Positions 11,098 to 24,582 are shown, numbered from the stretch's first letter. The stretch is 64,000 nucleotides of DNA from Diaporthe sp. PMI_573 (GCA_021399435.1 JAJTUP010000006.1:1178001-1242000), one strand, 5' to 3'. Translations and numbers: made by a program. The notes: generated by a model not told the origin, from the sequence alone.

Positions 11098-13354
11098 TTA
11101 CTGGAAATCAGCGTCCACACGACCGTACCTGACCCCGTCGACCTTGAGTTCAAAGCCTAAGCCTGCACTATCAACAATCATCTCGAGGGTGAAGTCCAGG
11201 TTATCAAACTCGACACCCCTTGTCGTAGTCAGGCGGGTGAACAGGCTTCGCGGCACTGCATTCAAGTCCGTGGTGAGCTTGCATACGTGGACCAGGTCCC
11301 GCGTGTATGCCGCTGGAGGCTCGTCGGCCTCACAAGCAATCAAGTCGTCTGTGACCACCAGGGACTGCCCTGGCCTAAAGTTCCTTGTGTAGTGGAACGC
11401 GATTGGCGTGAGCGGCGATATCGCCTCGCCCTGTTCCGCTGTCAGCTTTCGTAGATCCAGCCGAGATAGCCATTCCCGCAAGCCGAGGGTCAGCTTACCT
11501 TTGCAATGTGCCACTGCATCCGATCGCTCACCATCCACCTCTCCCATAGTGGGCTCCAATACCTCTCGCTGACTGAGTGTTTATCCTCGTCAAACACGGT
11601 CGCATAACTTGTGCCATAGTGCATTCTTGCCTTTCTCGAGATGACCATGTTCCCCTCGAGACCTCTGAGCACCGCGCCACGGACGACCGCCGTCCAGGCA
11701 TACATCGGCTGCATAACCTCGATAGAAGAGTTGTCGCCCGCACTGCTCAGAGCACTCGCATGCGTCGGCCTCTCGCTGTACGGTGGGGGCGCCGCACTGG
11801 TGAAGTGCGATTTGAGGCGTCGATACAGGTAGTCGCTCTGGCCGAAGCCACCAACCAGTATGATTCCGGACACGATGCCGCCTTTGGCCCGGAGGCCGTC
11901 GACCTGGCCCTGGACAAGATCACAGACCTCCTTGACGACGGGCTCGAAGATTTCCTTGGCTTGGGCGGCGGTCATGACGAGGAACCCCGAGTCGAGGCCG
12001 ATCTCTTCGTCGTCCGCAAGGCCAGGGAAGGGGATGTTGATCTCCTGGTGCTCGTCCTCGTTGAAGTTTCGCTTGACAAACTCCTCAAAATACCGTAAGC
12101 CCATCTGCCAGGTCTTGCCCTTCTTGGCCTTCATCTCGTCGAACCGGGTCTTGCCAAGCCTTGTCTTGACATGTTCCTCGAATCGATAGTTGAGGAATGC
12201 GCTACCGCAGAGACCACCTGTCCCCACGGCCGACTCCTCTACTTTAAGCGGCTTGAGGGATATTATTTTATAGGCAATCAAGCTTGGACTAGGTCAGCAG
12301 GTGTCGCGGATGCATTCAGGTGTTGAACGGGAACACCTACTCAACCGTGCCTCCACCACCATCGCATACTATGAAGTTGTCCCCGACATTGAGGTGATTC
12401 GGCTGTATGGCCTTGAGGGTGTAGACCGCAGCCGCCTCAGGCTCGCTGATCATCTGGATGGACGATTTCGCGCCCATGCCTGCTCTCTCGGCTGCCTGGA
12501 GGGTCGTGTTCTTCGCGTAATCGGACCACACCGCCGGACATGTGAGCACGAAGTCGACCTTTGTAGACGCCATAAACGACTCGCCATACCGTCGCGTGAG
12601 CGTGTCCACAGTGTGATCGTATATCTGGGTGAGGTAATCGCTCACGGCATCGACGACTGTTTTGTTATATTTCTTAAGCTGGCCTGCCGTCTCGAGTGGG
12701 CTCACATAGAATGGCAGCTTCTGTGACCTGTCCAAGAACAGTTTGATGCACCGCAGACGCGACTCCTCGGGCTTGAATTGGAAGCCCCATTTCACAGTTG
12801 GTTTGGTGCCGGACGGCGCGTCTTTGGGGATATCATAAGATATCTCTGTGGGCACTTTGTCCGAGGTTATGCCGTTACCCCCGGGCCAGGTCTTGATAAT
12901 CTCGACATCGTCTGGATTGGAGGTATAGACGGCGGCGACGCTAAGACTGGGTGTCAGCTGCGGTGACTTGTTCGCATGCCAGCATGCCTCCGGCTGGCCA
13001 GGCTGCAGGGCGGTTATAGAGGTCGACGAGAGGAAGAAAATAGAACGACTACCAAGCAAGACATGACGAAGCAAAACGCGGCCGGGGCAAACACCCAACT
13101 CACCCCGAGAAGGTTGTCCCAAAGTCGACGCCAACAATTAACCTGTCGGCTATGGGCGCGAAGTCCCTGATTGGCTCTCTGACAGGCCCATTGATGGCCT
13201 CGGTGGATGAGGGCAGGGCATAGCTGGTGAAGTAATTTCTGCTCTGCTGGTTGCGCTCACTTGTGGGCGAGGAACGGATGGGTAGGTTGAGGTTGTTCAT
13301 GGTGGCCGATGGCGCGAGGGGAGGGCCGCTGTTGCGGCTCGAGGCGAGCGACAA
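11098..13354 (-). CDS. Hsp70-like ATPase (fungal HSPA12-like family)
   Basis: Four exons on the minus strand (13354-13104, 12940-12341, 12282-11499, 11430-11098) give 655 aa. The introns are 163, 58 and 68 nt, and each restores the frame. The actin/Hsp70 ATPase motifs occur in order: phosphate-1 loop VGVDFGTTFSG (residues ~74-84), connect-region MISEPEAAAVYTL, phosphate-2 motif VCDGGGGTVDLIAYKI split by an intron, and adenosine motif GIILVGGFGQSDYL. There is no canonical Hsp70 substrate-binding domain or EEVD tail, as in the HSPA12-like proteins that are expanded in filamentous fungi. The first ~70 residues are Ser/Pro-rich. It is probably cytosolic; client and role are unknown. Some fungal relatives have been tied to stress or self-recognition, but nothing here shows that. 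A second ATG at 13300 is an alternative start. Confidence 0.9.
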
Positions 13355-14981
13355 CTCAGTTCTATCTCACGGGCAGCGTCGTCATGCTCAAGCCAGGGTC
13401 TGAGCCGAAAGAAACGAGCGGCGAGCGGCGAGCGGCGAGGGATGGCGTGCCTGTTGCGCTTGAGAGGGGACTCGTGTGAGGATGGAGACGCGGGATGAAA
13501 GTGAGTCCTCAGCTCAACTCGGCCTGGTTGGTGAAAAGCGGGCCAACAGGTTCGCTCTCAGGCTGCTTGTTGCGACACCACACAATGCGTGTCTGCCACG
13601 GGCCGCAGATTTGAGGTGCCTGTGCTGTTGGCGATCTCCGCACTCGTCTGTTCCGTCCCTGTATTGGAGCTTTGCTGAGGAACCGGAAGTCCTGTGTGAG
13701 GGAGGGCGGACGATAAGTGCTGACTGCCTCTCTGGTGGCCCAGGTCCCAATTGATGGATGGACGAGAGTGGGGTCCGATGGACGGTTCCTCCCGAGTAGG
13801 GCCTTGCCTGTCCAGTAAGCAGGCAGACTACTTGGTCGAGCAGTCGCACGATTTGCTCTGCTAAGGCCGTCCGTCCGTGTTGCACAGCACAACCTGTGGG
13901 GAGAGCGAGGAGCAGTCTGGAAAGAAAAGAAGAGCGAGAAAGAGGCTGCCCAGTCAATGCGAGTAGTGACACCACCAGATGCTACCACTGAGAGGAAGGG
14001 CACACGAGGTGCGTGCTTACGCCACGCGTATATATCTCTGATCCTTCCAGGAATCAATTCTGCTGCCTGATGTCGGCCGCGTTCCTTGCTCATGCCACTA
14101 CACTAACTACCACTCGAAACCATCCCGCCTTCCTCCCTAAACTCAATTCGTCCAGAACAGTTCCTAACTACTGTACTTACCGCCCGCTCGGTACAGCCCG
14201 TCAACGGGTCCCTAACGACACCACACGCACGAGTATTTCAAACAGCTCACATGACGACGACGCAGATATAGTATGTCAAAGATAGTTGGTTTGCATTACA
14301 ATGTCCAGTGCCCGTACGCACGCTGAACTGGACCCATATATGTAAAGTAGACCTGGGCCTAGGCGCCAGCCTCCCGCCTCGTCCCCTTCTCGAAAGTGGA
14401 CGAGTCCAGAGGCTTGGTCGCAGATCCTGTCCTGACTCCAACTCCCTTGTATACAACAAAAAGTGTCCATTTTTTGTTCTTTTCCACTCCCAAGGATAAC
14501 CCCGTTTCCAAAACCATCGCCCACCAAAAGTTCCTGCCCCAAGCAACCGCCCAAGATGATCCCAATCCAGTGGCACCAATGTAAATTGTGTGACTGGTTG
14601 TCCGAAACCCCCCCGGACAAAAACAACTGTGGCGAATGCCGCCCTAAGTCTCTAACAAAATAAATAAGAATCTCCGGTCGTTTGGTCGAACCGTCCAATC
14701 TATAAAGGGGTATTCTGTACGGCAACTTCAACTCGCGAGAAAGACGCAGCACGCCCTGCCGCGGGCAGGGTGCTCGAAGTCAACGAATCCAAATGCAAAC
14801 TGATGCCATGTCTGCCGCCCAGCATATGCCGCAGCCGTGAAACCGGACCAAGAGAGTGACGCGATAGTGCTCCTCAACACCAAAAAATATAACTCCGTAT
14901 GAAAATGACCGGATCAGAAATCAAGTCCCCTGAGTGTCCAATCTCGAAAGAAAATATCCGCCCGCGCAGTTTTGGCGCCTC
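13355..14981. other. Region between the Hsp70-like and Ime2-like genes
   Basis: The left part is the upstream region of the Hsp70-like gene, with a 7-bp tandem (GAGCGGC, three copies near 13420). The right part is the 3' flank of the kinase gene. A candidate microprotein at 14556-14663 is listed separately. Other frames show no domain. Confidence 0.4.
14556..14663 (+). CDS. Candidate 35-residue zinc-ribbon microprotein
   Basis: From the ATG at 14556 (context CCAAG-ATG-A) there is a 35-codon frame with two CxxC pairs: C9-x2-C12 and C25-x2-C28, with Trp6 before the first pair and Trp14 after it. The layout resembles small zinc-knuckle or rubredoxin-like proteins. The preceding 90 bases are pyrimidine- and A-rich, like a fungal leader. 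The same frame is open back to 14463, so a 66-aa form is possible. It lies alone, convergent with the kinase gene. Cys spacing by chance cannot be excluded, and it could also be one exon of a longer gene I did not resolve. Confidence 0.3.
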   Translation: MIPIQWHQCKLCDWLSETPPDKNNCGECRPKSLTK

Positions 14982-17416
14982 CTAGAATCGATGGCTGGCC
15001 GCCCAGATGCTTGCCGAAGCCGACGCCGCCCAATCACTCTCCTCGTACGGGGGCGTCGGCCATTTGTATTCCGAAACCTTCCTGTTCAGATCCAGTGGCT
15101 TCGGCGCAACCACCTCCTGACCATCTCCGAAGAGACATGCGTTCCCGTTGGCCGAGGGAGAGGGGGTCGGATATGGGTTGGCAAATCCGGCGTTGGTCGG
15201 TGCTTGCCGGTGGTTATCAACCCTGCCGTCTCGCTCGATCCGCTTCATGGCCTTGTGCGTCGAGGAGAGGACCTCGTCCAGGAGTTCATCCGCCTCGTCG
15301 GGGGCATCGTAGTGGTTCACTCCGTGAGTCGCTTGTGCCCTTCGAGTTCGGCTGGAAATCGGGCCTCCGTTTCGAGCGGCTCCAGCGAGGTTGTCCACGG
15401 ACCGGGGCTTGTGCTGCGGCAGGGAGTGGTGACGCTTCAGGTTGCTCTGGGAGTTGGCCTGGTGTGCGGGAGGGGCCGGGGCATGCAGGTTATCGGCATT
15501 TTGTTGGACGTCTCTCAAGGCTCTGTCGAGGGGTTCGTAAGTGTCCTTTGGCACAGGTGCCGGTGGTTGATCGATTACCATGGATGATCTCTGGCTTCCC
15601 CATGGACCGCATCCAGCCTGGGCCTCCATGTCGGATTCAATAGGCGAGACCGGGGTTTGGTGCCGGCCGGAAAATCTCCGCGCCCTCTTCCTGAGATGGG
15701 AAAAGAAGCTCTCCTTGTGGGCACTCGGTGGTGAGGCCAATCCGCTGCCGCCGTTCAAAGCTCGCTCGGCCTGTTGTCGATGGAGCTCGGAGTAGTGGTT
15801 AGAGTTCGATTGAACAGAGAGCTGTCTTCCGATCTTCTTGGATGACTTGTCCTCTTGTGGTCCTTGCCTGTGGGCACCGTTCGCGTAGGCGTCGTTGTAC
15901 GATGGCGTTCGGCTGCTGGCTTGAGCCGTCACGGCATCTGAGAGAGGTGAGATAGGGCGGATAGTGGGAAGAATTGGCATGGGCGCCACATTGGAAATAC
16001 CATTGCTCCATGTTGTCCTCTTGGGTGCGGCCGGCCGGGTCTTCGCGGGTACCACGGGTGCAACATCAATCATACCGTGTGCGGGGGGAGGTCGGGAAGC
16101 GGTCGGTTCCTTCACAACCTGTTGTGGAACTGCCTCGTTCGAGTCAGTGCGGCCAATAAGCGATTTCCTGAACCACGATGGTTTGGACGAGGTTGGTGGT
16201 GTCGCGGCATCCTTGGATCGGCCAATCTCGGAGGGCTTCCGGCCCAGCATTCTTGATGCTGAGGACTTTGGTCGCAGAGGATCAACGGCATCGGCGAAGT
16301 ACTCATGCTGCAGCGTTTGCGTGGATGTCGGCCTGTTCTTAGGATCCCACATCAGGCACCACGTCACGAAGTGGCTCAGCGACGCGGGCCATTGTGGTGT
16401 CTGTAGGATCGTGTCCATCGAGTGGGGGGCCATCTTAGGGAAGGAGAAGCCCAGCTTTCCAGCCAGCCTCGTGCCCTCGCGCCAGTCACCACCACCTACA
16501 CGCTGACCGGCCTTGTTGTACCAGTTGCCTGGGCTTCCCATGATCTCACAGACCCTCCAAACTTGGTCTACCTCGTTTCCACCAGGGAAGAGGGGCTTCA
16601 GCGTGGCTATCTCCACCGCCATTGCGCCAATGGCCCAGATGTCCACAGGAGCAGAGTATTCACCGGCCCGTAACAACACCTCGGGAGCTCGGTACCACCG
16701 CGTCGATACATACGTCGTGTAGGGCAGCTTGGAGTGCGTCTCCCTTGCCAGTCCAAAATCGGCGATCTTCACTGTGTACGTTGGGGGGGTGGAGGGTGGC
16801 GTGACCAGAGCCGAGTACCGCCTGAAAGAGTTAGAAGTATCTTGGTGAGAAGAAGTCGACACCAAGATGTTCTCTGGTTTAATGTCTCTGTGGAAGAAGT
16901 TGTGGGCGTGTATGTGCTCAAGTCCTTGCATGATCTGAAACAAGATGCTTTTCACGCTCGCGTTGTCGAGGCACTTGTGATCTCTTGCCTTCATCAGCTG
17001 GTACAGGTTTCCCTCCATGTACTCCATGCAGATGTGGAGCTTCTTGCTGAAGGGGTCCAAGAAAATGTCCAGGGCCGGAACCAGATGTTGGTGGTGTGGC
17101 AGTGTCCTCAGGAAGACGACCTCTCTGAGCTCAAGACATGGCGTGAAGGACTCGAATGACTTTTTCATAGTTTTGATTGCGACCTGATCCAAATGTCAGC
17201 TCTCTCGACACTTTAACGCAGTTTATTCGATCTGCCACTCACTACTGTGCCTCTCCTGGCGACGTTGGCACCAGCGGTCCGGACCCTTGCCAAGACGACG
17301 CTGCCAAAGCTTCCATCGCCGATCTCTTTGAGGACTTCGAACCTGTCCTCCAGGGCATACCCGTTAGAGCCATTCAGAGCTGACCCTCGATGGGTCAGGT
17401 CATGTGCGACAGTCAT
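14982..17416 (-). CDS. ime2: Serine/threonine protein kinase, Ime2/MAK (RCK) family
   Basis: Two exons (17416-17243 and 17183-14982) with a 59-nt intron give 791 aa. The kinase domain begins at about residue 25 with the glycine loop IGDGSFGSV. The intron falls just before VAIK (Lys62). HRDIKPEN gives catalytic Asp158, DFG is at Asp200, and the activation loop carries a T-x-Y motif, TTY at 214-216, followed by VSTRWYRAPE. That loop, together with the long unstructured C-terminal half rich in Ser, Pro and basic residues, fits Ime2-type kinases such as ImeB of Aspergillus and IME-2 of Neurospora, which regulate sexual development and growth. The family usually has TDY, TEY or TAY, so TTY is a mild departure. 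Its upstream side is the 7.6-kb gene-poor region, consistent with complex developmental regulation (inference). Confidence 0.92.
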
Positions 17417-19266
17417 GGCTGTGTGTGGTGGTGAAAACCAGTTTCAAGGTGAGTAAGTGCTGTCTCCAACCCCTGCAGTCGGATGGAGGGCTGTGGGACG
17501 AGTCTTCGGTGAAGCTCTCTTTGCAAGAGCTTAATGCTGTAATTGGAGCATTCAGTTTCAAACAGTAGTGAGCGTCGAGGGTTCAATCGATGATGTTCGG
17601 CGGGTGTTTGTAGGGCGTCGAATCCGGTGCACGTCGTGGTCGAGGTGGTTGTAAGCGGTTATCGATACTTGGAATGGATAGCTGGGATGTATACGTGAGG
17701 GAGGGTAGGCCGGAAACCAGGTTGACTTGAGTTGGGATTGGATATAGGAAAGATCAAAAAGAGTGGACGGGCCTCCTGCAGAATTGGGCCTGGAATTATT
17801 AAAAGGAAAAGTGAAGAGATTGATGGGCGTGCAGGGAGGGACCAGAAAGATTGGGATGCGGGTCCTTTCCCTTAGGCGGCTCCGGGAGTTCTGACGCAGG
17901 TACCTCGACTTTCGCGTGAGGCTTCCGGGATTAGCGTGAAGATGCAATTATTAGAATAAACGTGGATCCAACGGTAATCAAATGAGCCTGGCTGCCCACT
18001 CGGAGTCGGTGCCCTCAAGGGCGTTGAACCGCTTGAAGCTAGGTCGAAGGGGATGATTTAAAAAGGAAAAGAAGGACCGGCTGCAGCGTTGCCAAAGATC
18101 AGAGCCGTCCCTGGGGTCTAGGCCTGTGGTTGTTGCTCTTGGTTCGTTGCGTTTGAGAGGCGTCCTGCAGCGGGATTGGAATGACGGGCTGAGGGAGGCC
18201 AAGAAACACTACCAGTCAGAGCAAACAACCGCGACGGCTGGGCGAGGGTAGACGTGTGTTGTGGGCCGCCAGAATGCAGCTCGTCTGCGCTGAGATGACG
18301 ACAGGTTGACCTGATTTCAATTGCTGGTCTGCTGGTGTCGCTATTGGAACTGGCGTGAACTGCTGGCTGCACGACGACGGGGCCCGTGAGTCCTGGCTTG
18401 GGGAGCCTGGTGGATGAGAGGGCAGATCGATCCAATAGCGGGTGGGTTGGACAATTCCAGACCACCAGGAGGAGGAACAGGAGAGCAGAACTGGGGACTC
18501 GTGCGCGGACTGGGGCGTGGGTCTCGAGAGGCTGGCGAGCAGGTGGCTTCGTGCGAGTGGCAGACCCGGTCCTTAGCATGAACGAAAGAAGCTGGGGGTG
18601 GTCGAGGAGGATCGATAGGGGCAGACAATCTCGCTAACGATTCGGGTCTCAGCGTTTCTCTCAAGGGCCCAATTTGCGCCCACGACCAGGGTTTCCCTCG
18701 AGCCTGTCCCCGTATTTCTTCCGTCGTGTTGTTGTGGCCCGTCCCACGCAACGGCACGGTGAAGAAGCGTACGAAATGATGCGCAGAAAGGAGACGACTG
18801 AAAATTGACCACAAGATTGCTCCACCTGGTTGAGCGCGACCCCAACGAGATTAGCGGACGGGTGCTCTCAGGTGAGGCGACGGCGCCTGTGGCATTTTCG
18901 AATAACAATGCGAGAGTGGGCTGTGGTTGTGACAGTGGGGTTTCTTGGAGGGAAGGCGAGATGATGGGTGAGGGCGGGAAGGAAGGAAGGAAGGACGAGA
19001 AACAAAAAGCGCTGGCGAAGGTGACGATCAGGTCAGGCCGGGTCAATCAAATTCATGGGTCAAATCAAGTCAAGTCAAAGTGCGTGGAGAGGTTGCATGC
19101 TGTAAAACGAGCAGTCGAGATGAGTCGTCTCGCTCGCTCGCGGCATTCGAGGAGGGAAGGAACAAGGGACGGGCGGGAGGGAGCTCTTGGTTGCCCTGGC
19201 CTTGCCCTGACTTGGCCCTGACCAGCGCTGCAGGCTCGTTGCAACTGGTTGCCTGAGCCGAAGCAA

Positions 19267-19298
19267 CCTTGGAACCTTGGAACCTTGGAACCTTGGAA
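19267..19298 (+). repeat. Four perfect copies of CCTTGGAA
   Basis: An 8-bp unit is repeated four times without change. The unit is close to a palindrome (CCTTGG/CCAAGG). It lies about 1.9 kb upstream of the kinase start. Confidence 0.95.
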
Positions 19299-20480
19299 TG
19301 CCCTGTTAGGCAAGGTACGGGCAACTTGTCAGATGCTGATGTGCCATTGCTGCAGTGGTGCACTGGTGCCGGGGGCCCAGGTGAGGTTCATGCATTGCAA
19401 ACGAGGAAGGGGCCGCCGCCAGTCACTTCACCGCGGGACCGGATGCGCAGGTACAACAGCCCGAGGTACACAGCACGCCGAGACCGGGTGCGAAGGTACC
19501 AGCCGTGCTGGGTTATCCGAGTGCCTCGGTAGCGTTGGCACACCCAGGAGCATAGCATGAAATGAACGGCCCTCTGCTACTGTTAGTCCGGCCGCCCGTC
19601 TGCCCGACCAGAGGCCAGGAGCGTCCCAAAGGCTTGATTTGCTTGCCTTGTTGACACGTCGTTGTCGAAGCGATGCAGAACTTTTCGCATAACAAACACG
19701 CGAATGCTTGACAGACCCCGCCCCTAAAACAGCGAGTGGCAATGCTCTATTCCGGCCGTCCTTCTTGCGCTCTGTGGCTGTCTGGGCAACTGCCGATGCT
19801 GCTCGGAGGGTCTGATGAGCAAGTGCAGCGCAGGACCAGTGCAGAGGCCCGGGCAGCGCATACTTTTCGCACGTCTACGCAGCAGCACTCTATGCTCCAA
19901 TGCGGAGTCCATACTGACTTCGTCTTGTCGGAAGGCCGGGAGGGAAGGCCCCTGCTCCGGCTGTGAGAGCAGCTCAGCCCCTGGGTGCTGTGCTCTCACG
20001 AACTGCTACTGTGCTAGGCGTCTACAAAGCAAGCGGTCAGTGCCCCGCACAACTGACGACGCCCACGCGTGTTCAGACTTGTGCAGAGCTAACGCTGGCG
20101 GCATTCACGCCCACGCATGGTCAGGGATGGCGAGAACACGATCCGTTCCGGCAGAATTTACCATCCTAGCGGTTACGCGACGACGTTTTGGCGTCTGATC
20201 CCTCCACTGCGCGGCACGAGCGCCAGGGGGTGACAGGGGCTGGGACAAGAGCTACTTGCAACCACAGCGCAGCATTCAGCATGTGGACAGGAACAGGAAC
20301 TGGTGTACACAGTAGGTGATCACCTGCTCGTTGTCGGTCTCCTGCGTCAAAGCCTGGAGGTGAGGGACGCGCGGGAGGGGTCTGGGGGATCTTGCTGAAG
20401 GCTGGTCGACGCCATTCTGTTGCAGCTCGTCAGTGCGCAGTCGTGAAGGTGACGGTGACGGTCGTGCACGCACACACGCC

Positions 20481-20527
20481 TGCACTCTGCACGCTGCACG
20501 CTGCACTCTGCACTCTGCACACTGCAC
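20481..20527 (+). repeat. Heptamer tandem repeat, TGCACTC-like
   Basis: Seven units of 7 bp (TGCACTC, TGCACGC, TGCACAC variants) lie head to tail in the gene-poor region. All three frames stay open through it on the minus strand, which creates spurious open frames. Confidence 0.9.
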
Positions 20528-23500
20528 AAGAGATCGCCATTGATCCGAGGCCCGCTCTTGCCCTTCTCGGTCGACCGTTGCAAGGTGGAGGTGAAAAGCA
20601 AGCTCCTCATGAAGACTCAAGGCGCACATGCGCGGTAACGAGGGAGGCTGGCATCACTCATGACGGACCTTCTGCACTGACCAGTTGCTGCCAGCCCGCC
20701 AATATAATCACAAGAAGGGTCCATCCATTCCATTGCCACATTTAGAGTTACCTTTGCCTGCTTGCTTTGATGAGCTGAGTGTGCTCCGTGGTGCTGTCGA
20801 AAGATGGCACTGTCTACCACCAGGGCTCAGCATGAGCAAGAAGCGTCATGATTTGCGCGTCAAGCGGGTCAAGCCCAAAAACAAAATCGAGCAATAAACA
20901 TTCGGCATCATCTGTTGTCCAGTCATGCATCCTCCCATTGACGATAGCCTCTTCGCCAGAGACAACACCGCGCTGCTGGTTTCCGCTGCCAGCTCACCGT
21001 GCCTTGCAGGCTACTGCAACTCTTGACCCCTTTGGGTCATTGGGAAAAACGTATCTGGACGATCTAGTCCTATTATGGGAGTGATGAAGATTGACCCGCC
21101 GGCAAAAAAAGGGGGGATCAACGCTGAACTTGCCCTACCAGAGCTGCCACACGAGAGCCGGCCGCGGAACCACACCAGGGTTCCGAGCTCCCCCCACGGT
21201 AGGTCTACTTCTTGGGATCGATCGGCTGCTGCCCAAGGCCATGGTGGTTCCACGGGACCATGTCAAGCAGTCAGGATCGAGCTGCGTCTCCAGTGACAAG
21301 CTTATTTAGCTTTGTCACCATGGATACCGCCGCAAAAGTCGCGATGTCGGTATGCTCACCGGTCAATCAAATTCACAAATAGGATTTCTCACCCGCCAGC
21401 AAGCAGGCCGTGCACGGGAGGTATCGATACTTTATGCCCAGGGTCTGCGGGGTTTAAGATTCGGCCACTTCAAGTTGAGACGAAGCTCCCCGGTTGAAAC
21501 GAGGCACGGGGAGCGGCAAGCTGCCAAAGAAGCAGAGAAGAACGGAAGGAAGATTCATTCCGGAATGAATTAGTGGAGCGGTGTCGTACTGACGTACGGA
21601 GATGGGATCCCGGAAATCTGCCGCTGAATGTTTAGACGAAACGAGCTGTTGAAGAAAACACGTACAGTGAGGGCAACCACAACCGCAGTTCGACGTCATC
21701 ACCAGGAGGTGGATTCTTTTCTGTCGAGCTTCATGTATCCGAGGCTCGAGCACTTGTCTTTCGGGCAGTCATCTCATCAAACTTGCCACGCCGAGACAGT
21801 GCCTCGAGGAGTCGCATGTTCGGTGAGGCTTGTGGCATCAAGAGTACGCGCCACCCGTGTCAAAAGTACTCTCAGGATCAAGGTTCCTGGGGAAGCCACT
21901 GCCTTATTCGAGCCCTGAGCTGCTAGTCATTGTTTTGGTATTATACTGGACCTGACTGGCCGGGGCAAATGAGATTATCGAGCCGTCTGTGTCTGCTTTC
22001 ATGCGACGTTTTGGTCGGGTGTGAACGTGGGGCGGCTTGTTCATGCACTCATTTTAAAGCAACACCGTGAGCAGTCCAGCAGCAAGCAAACCCTTCGATG
22101 AACATGCTTGGCCGGAGATTCGACTTTCATCTCACAGGAGCTTGGGCCTCTGGTTTGCCCCAGAAAGCGTGCCGTCCTGCGTCCATGTAACCACATCCAC
22201 CTCTCGCTAATAAAAAGTAGCTTGACCAAATGAGTGGTAGGGGTCTAGCTGTTGGCAATCACCAGGAAATTTGTCCCGAGGTTAACTCAAGCTTGGAGCT
22301 GCCTGAGATTCGAAGAGTGAGGTGAAATTTGTCTCGTCTCAGCGCCGGTTCAATGCCGTCTCCAACCAGGTCATGATATCTTCGTCTGCGGGCGGAACCT
22401 CGAGAAGTCTTGTCCGTCTTGTCGCGGAAACAGCACTGACTCGCCGGCCTATGCAAAACCAGCCCAAACCGAGACGGGAGGGTTCATCCTCTCCAGAAAC
22501 CCGTGACTGCCAGCCACTGCCCGTAATCACAAAAGAGCTGGTGGCCGCATGCACCTCGACCACAGTGTATACTATACTAACTGGTGAACTTGGGACCTAA
22601 AACCCCCAGTGTCCCTGGGCCCGAAAGGGGTTTCGCCGGTCCTTGGTGCGCCAACGATCCGGGGCGTCTTCCGAGCCTGGCAGGCCCCATCGCGCTTGGT
22701 CGTTTCTGGCCAAATCCACTCTCCTGGGAATCTCGGTCGCACCGTTCGTCAGTTTCGCTTGGGCTGCTGTGGGCTCGTGTCAACAATAAGATTCCCAACA
22801 CGGAAAGCTCGGTTCTCGCCTGTCTTCGTCAATCGGAGATCCACTCGTTCTGATAGCTTCCATCGCCTAAACTAGAGGCCGGTCGACGGGAACCCCACCG
22901 CCGTTGTGTTCCCACCAGGGTGCCGGCCGCGATATGCGCCGTGTTTCCCAAACCCACACCAGACGACCACCGCGCTGGCACATGGGAATGTGTCCTGCCT
23001 GCCTGCCCTGCATGCGTAATGGTGGTGGCTGGTCTGTGGACGAAGGATGAACATATGGCCCCCTCTCTCCCCCGGATTTTGGACCGCCGAACCACAGTTG
23101 ACGCGGCAACGTGGGCCGGAGCTCTGCTCTGACCGCTATGTCCTGCTGTCGGCGGTCAACAAGAAGTTCGTGAACGATGGGGCCAGGTTCGCCCAGCCCC
23201 CCGGGTCGAGGGGTCCGTCGCTCTCACCGACTTGGATCCCACGTGGTTTGAGAACTGTTCTCCGCTTTTCTGGCAGCTCTGTCGTATTATTGAGACTCTT
23301 TCTTGGACTATTGTCGCATTGTTGAATGGCTTTTGTGTCTAGGGGGGCTGGACAGCGGGCAAGTGCTCGGCTACTATGATAACGTATGTACCTTGACATC
23401 CAAGGTTTTGCGTTGTCTGAACTCTCTGTCGCGCTCGGGACTCGGAACTGGAACAATATCCCAGGAGGCCGCGAGATGGCTGTAGGTCGAGGCACCACGC

Positions 23501-24582
23501 TGCCGGAGACTGTTCATCGAGACTGTCCTGATATTTAGGACCAGCCATTCAGGGACTCGGTCTGCCTTCTGGCAGAGCAGTCGTGTATTGAGACCCCCTG
23601 TAGAGCTTGCAATTCGACGTCGTTGTCACAGGGTGTGCAGGGGTTTGACTTGCGAAGCTCGCTATAATATGACAAGGTCCAACGACCCTCTGCGATGCCT
23701 TCAGTTACGTCCCTAAAATGCTGTGAGTCTAAACACCAGCCCGCTGTAGTCTTTGTAGAGTCGTTTGGCTGATTCCGTAAGGTACTACCATATAGACGAG
23801 CCCCTTGACGGTTGGTGATGCGGACTGAAGGCAGGTATTCGTCACCAAACCACTGTGTGTTCGGTCAAGGACTCCTCCGTTTCGAACAGGAACAGCAGTT
23901 GGGACGGAAGGGCGTTTGCTTCAAATATGTCAAGGCCGTCTGTCTGCGTTTTGTGGCCAGCTATTGCCAGTTGTGCGTTCAGCCCCTCTGCTATGGCCGA
24001 CGCTGTCCCGTGGCATTGAAGCTCAAGCTGTCAAGTACTTCATCAGTGGAGAACGGGATGGTCTTTCTTACACTTGGGGATGACAGAGAATGAGAATTTA
24101 CAAAGTTTGCGTTTATCACTGTCACTGGCAGGCGTCCTTGTCAACTCGAACCCGTTTCCAAAACCAGTTGCTAACGAATACTAAACTGAAATCTGACCTT
24201 TCCTGGGGACCACAACCAGGGCCTTCAGGAAACACTGAAGAAGGCTTGCGCTGAAATGAACAGGCAGCTGTGAACCGGTTGCTGTGACAGCAAACGCCAG
24301 ACTTCAGCCCTCTTCTTCTCTCAAAGGCTTTGCCATCCCTTCGGTTTGCACTTCCTACAAAGCCTCCCGAGACACACAACTACCGACAGCATAAGAGCAG
24401 CAACGACAGCAGCCCCGGGTAGCTACACCTGTCTCAGACAATCAGACTGCTTTCTTCTCTGTTTGATCTCTGACCTTCGACCTTCTCTTTTCCCGACTGT
24501 AGAGGCTCTTGAAGGCAAGTGACACAAGCCTTGGGTACGTGGGTCGGTGCCTACCTCTTCTGTCAAGAACCAAACCAGCATT

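Noticed and set aside
11490..11559. Apparent frameshift in the Hsp70-like gene
   Set aside because: A 68-nt intron (11498-11431) with a GTAAGC donor, CTGAC branch and CAG acceptor joins MQWHIAK to GEAISPLTP in frame, as in relatives.
13509..14093. 194-codon minus-strand frame upstream of the Hsp70-like gene
   Set aside because: No domain or codon pattern, and it overlaps another equally long random frame.
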